The notes beneath the pieces were generated by a model that saw only the letters and a program-made list of their open reading frames with translations, did not search any database and was not told the origin of the DNA. This document shows, in pieces, positions 7,247 through 12,414 of a DNA stretch of 12,414 nt. The position numbers and the translations under genes were made by a program. The first letter of the stretch is position 1; every line of letters starts with the position of its first letter. The DNA is from CAZGYE01 sp964530165 (GTDB lineage: Bacteria > Planctomycetota > Planctomycetia > Planctomycetales > Planctomycetaceae). Location of the stretch: NCBI GenBank assembly GCA_964530165.1, contig CAZGYE010000176.1, positions 1 through 12,414 of the forward strand, in the 5' to 3' direction.

Positions 7247-7521
7247 TCTTGCGAAAGAGTGGCTCTGCCGAAAGACCATCCAGCGGCACCGAGAGAGTGA
7301 TCTCCCAGTCCGCAAGTTCTGTGAGACGGAGGGTCTTAAGGATTGATCGTTCCCTTCCACAGGCCACCGTATTGTCGTCTCGGCGCCTCGGTCTGAGCAC
7401 ACCTTGCGGCGTTTTCGCGTCGAATCCCATCGACGCTTCGCTGAAGTCTCAGAAGTTATGCTGCCCCTCGGCAACACAGAAACACCCATCAATATTTGTA
7501 GATTCAGGTTTCAACCACTGA
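7221..7521 (+). pseudogene. Decayed IS66-type TnpA-like accessory gene
   Basis: From an ATG at 7221, with AAGGAAACGAAG just before it, the frame reads 41 codons resembling the N-terminal part of IS66-family TnpA proteins: 'RRDLAKEWLCRKTIQRHRES' then 'LPVRKFCETEGLKD'. This follows the family pattern of an N-terminal helix, 'ES.L.VR.FC..EGL' and then 'SFY.WRR'. A TGA at 7344 interrupts it, and 'SF' and an Arg-containing stretch continue beyond. Another frame ends 'IFVDSGFNH', possibly matching the basic C-terminal end of TnpA. No TnpB, TnpC transposase or terminal inverted repeat was recognised. The assignment rests on remembered family patterns and on a damaged frame, so it is moderate for the first 41 codons and weak beyond. 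Confidence 0.5.
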
Positions 7522-7631
7522 ACGTCTATTGCTTCACGCGCAGAATTCACAACAATACTCGCCTTGAGGTGAATGCATCCGCGAAACCGCCGCTGGACCA
7601 CGCGATAAAACCTCCACTTAGGGAACACAAC

Positions 7632-8864
7632 ATGCGGCTCCTCTTTCTCTCTTCGGTACTGCTGATGGCCGGCCTTCTGCTGCCCGCAAAGGTCCGGTTG
7701 TCGAGTTGGACATCCGACTGCTTCCTCTATGAGACGATGGGGAAGAACGTCTGCGCGGGAGATCTTTCCGGAGGTCTTTCCGGATACAACATCCCTCCCC
7801 TCTTCCCCTGGCTGATGGGAGCTGTCTCGCGATGTGGGATCGAAGCCGGCGTCGCGGGAATCTGGATTTCGATGATCGCTTTCCTGACGTCGATCGCGCT
7901 CATCGCGACAATCTCCGGCAAGGTCCACGACGGCAAATGGGCAATCCTGCCGTGTCTGGCCTTTGCCCTGCATCCGCGGTTTGTCGAGTACGCCGTGCTC
8001 CCTTTGCGAACCTCGGTTTACATCATGTTGGCGCTCTCGATTTTTGCCGTGACCCTCGATTCCCTCCGATCACGAAAAGTTTCTTTCTTCAGGCTTTGCG
8101 CGCTCGGTGGAGCCATTGCGATCCTCCGGCCCGAAGGAATCGAAGTCTCGTTGCTGTCCATCGGATTCATCGCCTGGCACTTCCTCAAAACAAAGAAGGG
8201 ACTTCGTGCGATCCTCAAACAACATGCCCCCCGAGTTGCAGCAATTCTCGCCGTCGCATGTTGTATCGCATGGTTCTATCACGCTGACTGCAACGCCGAC
8301 TGGGGGCCAACATCGTATGTCAGCCGCGCAGTTCAGACGTTCGAGAACCTCACGGCGGGACCCACCACGGACTCGATCTCCAAGAGAGCCGGGGGTGTCG
8401 TCGACGTAATCACCGAATTCGTCGAAGCGGTCTACTGGCCGTTCTTCGTGATTTCAGTGATTGGTGTCCTCAGCGTCGCCCGAAACCGAACAGCCGCCGA
8501 TGAGAAATTCAAATACATCCTGTTCATGGTGGTAGCCTGTTTGGTTCTCCGCCTCGGTTCCGCGTTTCTCGGGGTTTCCATAGTAAGACGGCACTTGTGC
8601 TATCCCGCAGCACTATTCCTCCTGTTTTTGCCCTGTGGTTTGACGGCGATCTTCCATCTCTTCCGGAAAGCAGGTGTACGGCTGCAGTCGGGAAGCAGAT
8701 TCTTTGCGTGCTGTGTGCTCTTGATTGTTGTCACCACTGTTCCCAAAACACTCAAAGATCGAACGCATCGCGAAGCCAGAGCTCCACTGGGAGTCGAAAT
8801 CAGGAGGCAAGCCGTGGAAAGTAACTTCTTCCACGCATCAAGCCGTCTGGTACGAAAACGTTGA
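7632..8864 (+). CDS. GT-C-like integral membrane glycosyltransferase (GT39/ArnT-like)
   Basis: This 410-residue polytopic membrane protein resembles GT-C enzymes (ArnT, protein mannosyltransferase and related), which move a sugar from a polyprenyl-phosphate donor on the outer face of the membrane. A signal-anchor helix (about 2-20) is followed by a loop with an acidic residue (D29) and 'YNIPPLFPWLMGA' (52-64), the usual first-loop arrangement. About eight to ten hydrophobic segments follow (near 73-95, 104-123, 127-143, 155-185, 200-216, 265-285, 295-315, 322-345, 357-372). 'RRHLCYPA' (319-326) resembles the conserved 'RHLLPL' helix start of these proteins. The soluble C-terminal end is short, so it may be truncated. 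The ATG with TTAGGGA upstream was preferred; the frame opens to 7404 but that part overlaps the IS remnant. It lies between the two copies of the WecA-gene repeat and looks less GC-rich than its neighbours, consistent with acquisition. Specific sugar unknown. Confidence 0.7.
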   Translation: MRLLFLSSVLLMAGLLLPAKVRLSSWTSDCFLYETMGKNVCAGDLSGGLSGYNIPPLFPWLMGAVSRCGIEAGVAGIWISMIAFLTSIALIATISGKVHDGKWAILPCLAFALHPRFVEYAVLPLRTSVYIMLALSIFAVTLDSLRSRKVSFFRLCALGGAIAILRPEGIEVSLLSIGFIAWHFLKTKKGLRAILKQHAPRVAAILAVACCIAWFYHADCNADWGPTSYVSRAVQTFENLTAGPTTDSISKRAGGVVDVITEFVEAVYWPFFVISVIGVLSVARNRTAADEKFKYILFMVVACLVLRLGSAFLGVSIVRRHLCYPAALFLLFLPCGLTAIFHLFRKAGVRLQSGSRFFACCVLLIVVTTVPKTLKDRTHREARAPLGVEIRRQAVESNFFHASSRLVRKR

Positions 8865-9594
8865 CGCTTGATCTGAAGGCGGGAGTCCAAAACCCATATT
8901 CTTGAAAGCTTGTTCGAAGGCTTTTCGGGTATCATCTCTCATGGTTGGCTGCTCAGGTAATCATGGTGCGTGCTGGACCTATCAAGTCGGCTCTGCTCGA
9001 CGATAACCTGTGAAAGGTTTCTGGAAAAGAGATCGCAGCCGGATGACCGAAAAGAAAAGGCCCGCGGCTCAGGGAATCGGTTCGACCGATCAGCCTCCCG
9101 AGCAAATGGACCAGGCACAAACTGGCGTTTGTGAAGGCCACACGGCCGCCGCGCCTGATCGGTGTCCGGCCATCCCGCCTGAGCATTCAGCGGGACAAAC
9201 ATCTAACAAAGTCCAGCCCGGAGTCCCGATACCGGTTGTGCCTGATGAGTAACAGCCAGCGGCCCCAGAGATTCGCACGCTTCCCTGAAGAACTAGTCTG
9301 CTCCGCAGCCGCCGCATTCGGCTGCACCGCCACCTGAACCCGGTGGTGAAGAGACGCCATAGCACTAGGCCTTGCCAATTTGCAGATCTCTTCACAAATG
9401 GGCTGGACACAGATTCCGCGATTCATTATTAACGCGGACCTCTCACTTCTCTATCCAAACAACCAAAAATAAAAAGCCGCGGGTTAATCCTTCCACGAAG
9501 GCACGGATGCGCCGGAAGCAACGGACGGCTTGCCCGGTTTCTTGCCCCTGGTGCCTCTGCTGGGGTGATTCGCTCCGACGGAAACAGACCGGGC
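8865..9594. other. Long non-coding or degraded region upstream of the WecA-like gene
   Basis: About 730 bp hold only short open frames without ribosome sites or recognisable domains, such as the plus-strand frame at 9010-9252 and the minus-strand frame at 9187-9426. It contains a bulged hairpin (9173-9195). It also contains a short minus-strand stretch between stops (9293-9364) that reads as a Gly/Cys-rich tail ('GGGAAECGGCGAD'), possibly the remnant 3' end of a lost gene. The last 51 bases are the repeated leader of the WecA-like gene, so its promoter should lie here. Confidence 0.55.
9173..9195. repeat. Bulged hairpin
   Basis: TCCCG(C)CTGA and TCAGCGGGA form a 9-bp stem with one bulged C and a GCAT loop. 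No T-tract follows. It could be a weak terminator for the GT-C gene or a leftover of a repeat. Confidence 0.35.
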
Positions 9595-9791
9595 ATGCTC
9601 AATCGGTTGACATGGGACGTGTTAGGGGTCGTCGCGGTTGCGATCGGGGCCAGTTACACGCTGACGGCTCTGGCCCGCGTGGTTTCTTATCGCATTGGTC
9701 TGCTGGACCGGCCGGACGGCTGCCGCAAGTCGCATACGGAACCGACTCCGCTGTTGGGGGGAATTGCTCTTTACGGTTCCTTGTTGATCGC
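9544..9791 (+). repeat. Direct repeat copy B (leader and 5' end of intact WecA-like gene)
   Basis: This is the partner of 6900-7146, offset by 2645 bases in the coding part. It continues without interruption into the full transferase gene, so this copy is the functional one. Confidence 0.93.
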
Positions 9792-11199
9792 GTTCGTGGC
9801 GGCGTGGTGGATCGGGCTGGAATCTCTGGTGGATGACGCCGACGTCCTGACGTTGACACGGGCGCTGCTCGTCTCGGGGGGCCTGTTTTGCCTGGTGGGG
9901 CTGTGGGACGACAAATGCTCGCTGCGGCCGCGAACCAAGCTTCTACTGCAGATTGCTGCGAGCCTGCCGTTTGTCGTTTGGGGCCATTGTGTCGAGTCGC
10001 TTCAGTTCTTGGGGGCCGATCTGGTTCTCGGTCCGTTCGGAGCGCTGTTCACGATCTTCTGGCTGGTGGCTTGTGCAAACGTCATCAACCTGGTCGACGG
10101 GTTGGATGGGCTGGCTGGAACCATCGGGATGATCGTTTGCGTGGCGGTCGCGGTGCAGTCGGAGATGCAGGGAATGCTCGGCGTCGTTGCGATCGCTCTG
10201 ATTGCGGCGGGTAGCCTATTTGGCTTCCTGCTGCACAACTGGCCGCCGGCAAAGATTTTTCTGGGCGACTCCGGAAGTTTGCTGGTCGGTTTTCTGGTCG
10301 GCGCGCTGTCGATCGAAGGGTCGCTGAAAACGGCGACCGGTTTCGCGTTGGCTGTTCCGGTGGTCCTCATCAGCGTGCCGGTGTTCGATACATTCATAGC
10401 CATCCTCCGCCGCAAGCTGAACGGCCGCAGTATCGGCCAGCCCGATCGCGGCCACATCCATCACTGTCTGCAGGATCGCGGTTTGACGCGATTTCAGTCG
10501 TTGGCGGCGATTGTGGGGCTGTGCCTGGTGATGGCGGCCGCGGCCCTTGTTTCCGCCTATTTCCAGAACGACCTGCTGGCGCTGGGGATGTGCGCCGGGC
10601 TGCTGTTGTTGCTCATCGCGGGCCGTGTGTTCGGCACCGACGAGACGCTGCTCCTGTTTCGGTATTTGCAGCAGATCGGTCTGGTTTTCGTCGATGCGTC
10701 CGGCGCGCTGCGCACGAGGCTGCTATTGACCCGCTTGCGTCACGACGCACCCCAAAAGCAGGCAATCACCTATTGGGAGCGAATCACGAGGCAGGTCGAA
10801 CAGTTGGGCGGCACGCGGCTGGAATTTGCCTGCAGACGCCGCCAAGCGGAGGACGTCATTTTCCGGCTGACCTGGTCCAGCGAAGAAACACCGGCTGAGG
10901 ACGCCGCCCGTTGGGAGATCGATTATTCGGTTCCTCAGAAGGCAGAGGTCCGATTGATTCTGAGAGCTTCGGGGCATTGTTCGGAACGAACAAATCAGCA
11001 ACGGCCGGATGAACTGTTCCGCACCTTCGACGCCTTCTGCCGATGCTGGCCGCTTGAGGAGAACCTCGGTCCTGTTCCCCAGCAGCTCCGCAGTCCGTCG
11101 GCAGCTTCCATCGCTGGGCGCCCGCCGCGAGCGGCCGAAATTTCGGCGACCCAAGCCCCATCACGCGACAGTCTCGTTGATGCTCGGCGAGCGGCTTAA
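9595..11199 (+). CDS. WecA/TagO-like polyprenyl-phosphate sugar-1-phosphate transferase with C-terminal extension
   Basis: This 534-residue membrane protein joins a WecA/MraY-family core (about 1-345) to a soluble tail (about 346-534). The family transfers a sugar 1-phosphate, often GlcNAc-1-P, from UDP-sugar to undecaprenyl phosphate, the first step of O-antigen, teichoic acid or exopolysaccharide synthesis. Motifs in order: 'PTPLLGG' (50-56), 'GLWDDK' with D105 and D106, 'NVINLVDGLDGLAG' (162-175), 'AKIFLGDSGS' (219-228) and 'RGHIHH' (285-290). About ten hydrophobic segments are visible. The tail has no motif I recognise; it is soluble, with charged and amphipathic stretches. The ATG was chosen at the family-typical N terminus; an in-frame GTG at 9565 adds ten residues, and the ribosome site is weak. 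The first 66 codons and the leader are duplicated at 6900-7146. The neighbouring GT-C gene could act on the same lipid-linked pathway. Confidence 0.92.
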   Translation: MLNRLTWDVLGVVAVAIGASYTLTALARVVSYRIGLLDRPDGCRKSHTEPTPLLGGIALYGSLLIAFVAAWWIGLESLVDDADVLTLTRALLVSGGLFCLVGLWDDKCSLRPRTKLLLQIAASLPFVVWGHCVESLQFLGADLVLGPFGALFTIFWLVACANVINLVDGLDGLAGTIGMIVCVAVAVQSEMQGMLGVVAIALIAAGSLFGFLLHNWPPAKIFLGDSGSLLVGFLVGALSIEGSLKTATGFALAVPVVLISVPVFDTFIAILRRKLNGRSIGQPDRGHIHHCLQDRGLTRFQSLAAIVGLCLVMAAAALVSAYFQNDLLALGMCAGLLLLLIAGRVFGTDETLLLFRYLQQIGLVFVDASGALRTRLLLTRLRHDAPQKQAITYWERITRQVEQLGGTRLEFACRRRQAEDVIFRLTWSSEETPAEDAARWEIDYSVPQKAEVRLILRASGHCSERTNQQRPDELFRTFDAFCRCWPLEENLGPVPQQLRSPSAASIAGRPPRAAEISATQAPSRDSLVDARRAA

Positions 11200-11235
11200 T
11201 TCTTTCCGACCAGTCTGTCGCAAAAAGCGCTTCCC

Positions 11236-11442
11236 GCAGCCGCGACCGTCAGGGAGCGGACGTTTTTCGAAGAACTTCAGTAGTTCCAAATTTCGGTCAC
11301 AATGTTGTGGGGGTGGCCGGGTCTGACCAACGGAAAAGCCCGGAATTCGTGGATCTGGGCCATCGCTACCGCTCTGACCCAGCCACCCACCGCAATTTGG
11401 AACTACTGAATTTGTCGTTCGCTCGCTCACGCTCGCGGCTCG
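11236..11442. repeat. REP-like arms with a 135-bp palindromic element between them
   Basis: The outer arms (11236-11259 and 11420-11442) match the two arms of the repeat at 6672-6744, but lie about 160 bases apart instead of 23. The space between them is largely filled by an inverted-repeat element (11276-11410). The region separates the convergent WecA-like and secreted-protein genes and might act as a transcription stop for both. Confidence 0.65.
11276..11410. mobile_element. Small MITE-like inverted-repeat element
   Basis: Perfect 17-base terminal inverted repeats, TTCAGTAGTTCCAAATT (11276-11292) and AATTTGGAACTACTGAA (11394-11410), bound a 135-bp segment without coding capacity. Inside them is a second, imperfect pair (left TGGGGGTGGCCGGGTC, right GACCCAGCCACCCACC; 13 of 16 positions pair), so the whole can fold into a long hairpin. 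Compared with the compact repeat at 6672-6744, it lies where the short spacer would be, as an insertion would. A clear target-site duplication was not found, so a plain structural repeat is the alternative. Confidence 0.5.
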
Positions 11443-11453
11443 GACAAGCGGCG

Positions 11454-12281
11454 CTATCGACGGCGGATGTCCGCGAGCCGTGCGAGGATCGCTTGGTTCA
11501 GCTTGCCGTCAGCTCGACGGGCTGCCAGGCGGTAGTAGTGTTTGGCGACAAGTGGCTTGCCCTTTGCTTCGGCCTCGCGTCCCCGCTTGAAGTATCTCCG
11601 CGCCCGTTCGAGATTCTCCGTTTGCTCGGCCTGCCGCCTGAGTCGCAGCGTGCTCGGACTCGGCGGGGCCGTGATCACCAATCGCGGCTGCGACCGCTGC
11701 ACTCGGCCGGCCGGATCGTTCGACGCTCCCGTCGGCTGCCGGGCTGCTCCCCGCTTGCTGCCGGGAAGCTTCAATTCGCCCCGCAACACGCGGGCTGCGA
11801 CCGTGTTGGAAAGTCCGTTGTCCATCAGCGGCAGCCCGCCGCCGGAACCGAGCACCGGAACGACGCCTGTCACGAACGGCGCCTGCCGGCCGTTGAACAG
11901 AAACCCCGGCTGACCGTTCATCAGCGTGATCTTCGGCGCGGTGGTGGTAAATGTGCGCTGAGAGCCTTGCGCGAAATTGAAACCGAATCGGCCGCCGAAA
12001 TCTCCGTTGCGCACTGCGAACCCGCCTCGGATGCCCGCGTTCGGATTGAAACCGCCAAACGGTGGAGGCGCCGGAGCAGGACTACCAAACCGCGCAAACG
12101 TTTTCACCCGCGGTCCCGACCGTACGCCGAAGGACCAGTGGACGTTGCTGCTCTCGAAGAACCGGTCGCTCACACTCTGCATCGGAGTAGTCACGGTCAC
12201 CTGCTGGGCAAGCGCGTTGCCTGCCGTCCAGGTCAACCCACTGGTGACCACAATCACCAACCAGAGATTGCGAGAACGCAT
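11454..12281 (-). CDS. Secreted protein of unknown function with helical C terminus
   Basis: I do not recognise this 275-residue protein. A signal peptide is clear at residues 1-25 (hydrophobic 'LWLVIVVTSGLTW', cleavage after 'NALA'). Residues 26 to about 100 include a Pro/Gly/Phe-rich stretch ('PAPAPPPFGGFNPNAG') with alternating Gly and aromatic residues. Residues about 100-150 look like beta strands ('KITLMNGQPGFLFNG'). From about 215 the protein is highly charged and helical ('LERARRYFKRGREAEAKGK', then 'AKHYYRLAARRADGK'), resembling a single TPR-like helical hairpin. The ATG at 12281 was chosen because GGGGA lies eight bases upstream; an in-frame TTG at 12296 would add five residues. An antisense frame covers much of the locus but is Arg-rich and has no signal. 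Such proteins are common in planctomycetes and may belong to the cell envelope. Coding status is confident; function is unknown. Confidence 0.75.
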   Translation of the reverse strand: MRSRNLWLVIVVTSGLTWTAGNALAQQVTVTTPMQSVSDRFFESSNVHWSFGVRSGPRVKTFARFGSPAPAPPPFGGFNPNAGIRGGFAVRNGDFGGRFGFNFAQGSQRTFTTTAPKITLMNGQPGFLFNGRQAPFVTGVVPVLGSGGGLPLMDNGLSNTVAARVLRGELKLPGSKRGAARQPTGASNDPAGRVQRSQPRLVITAPPSPSTLRLRRQAEQTENLERARRYFKRGREAEAKGKPLVAKHYYRLAARRADGKLNQAILARLADIRRR

Positions 12282-12377
12282 CGCGCAGGTCCCCAACTCG
12301 GGAACAGAAGTGCCGATCGGAGGGGTCCACTATGGTCAATTCCGCCGTGATTTGCAAGAGACGACAAACCGTTTAGC

Positions 12378-12414
12378 CGCCGGGCTTGCCCGGCGCGCGG
12401 CCCGCAAGCGGGCC
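12378..12414. repeat. Two tandem GC-rich hairpins at the window edge
   Basis: CGCCGGGC/GCCCGGCG (12378-12395) and GGCCCGC/GCGGGCC (12399-12414) are adjacent perfect palindromes with minimal loops (TT and AA). They resemble REP-type intergenic elements. The second reaches the end of the window, so the element may continue. Confidence 0.5.

Noticed and set aside
7404..7631. N-terminal extension of the GT-C protein
   Set aside because: The extra 76 residues have no membrane character and overlap the IS66-type remnant; the ATG at 7632 starts a signal anchor.
8904..8926. Possible intrinsic terminator after the GT-C gene
   Set aside because: Only a 5-bp AAAGC/GCTTT stem with a long loop; too weak to call.
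11307..12350. Plus-strand open frame of 347 codons
   Set aside because: Very Arg-rich, begins inside the inverted-repeat element and lacks a domain. The opposite strand has a signal peptide and a ribosome site.

Overview
The window looks like a piece of a Planctomycetes chromosome, probably Pirellulales or a relative. This is inferred from the gene set, not from a marker gene. Supporting signs are a DUF1080 (3-keto-disaccharide hydrolase-like) secreted protein, a Tat-exported sugar TIM-barrel enzyme, many signal peptides, a WecA-type transferase with a long soluble tail, moderately high GC, and GC-rich palindromic repeats between genes. No rRNA, tRNA or CRISPR array was seen.

Left part (1-6643), carbohydrate catabolism. 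A minus-strand pair encodes a Tat-exported mannonate dehydratase-like protein (609-1745) followed by a small CoxG/SRPBCC protein (141-581). Divergently, a plus-strand run, probably an operon, encodes three secreted proteins: a DUF1080 protein (2051-2728), a calcineurin-like metallophosphoesterase with altered metal motifs (2818-3900) and a GH32 fructan/sucrose hydrolase (3947-5455). The likely theme is extracytoplasmic processing of fructose-containing or oxidised sugars. A convergent M29 aminopeptidase (5528-6643) follows, separated by a hairpin.

Middle part (6644-9594), a rearranged accessory segment. A REP-like inverted repeat precedes a truncated duplicate of the first 66 codons of the WecA-like gene. 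The copy breaks off sharply at 7146 and is followed by a decayed IS66-type TnpA-like reading frame. Then come a GT-C-like membrane glycosyltransferase (7632-8864) and about 730 bp without a convincing gene. The intact WecA-like gene (9595-11199) repeats the same 5' sequence. A block of about 2.6 kb therefore lies between direct repeats, as expected after insertion or recombination at a cell-envelope polysaccharide locus.

Right part (9595-12414). The WecA-like polyprenyl-phosphate sugar-1-phosphate transferase converges on an unrecognised secreted protein (11454-12281). Between them is a nested palindrome: a 135-bp inverted-repeat element lying between the two arms of a REP-like repeat. The window ends in two tandem GC-rich hairpins.
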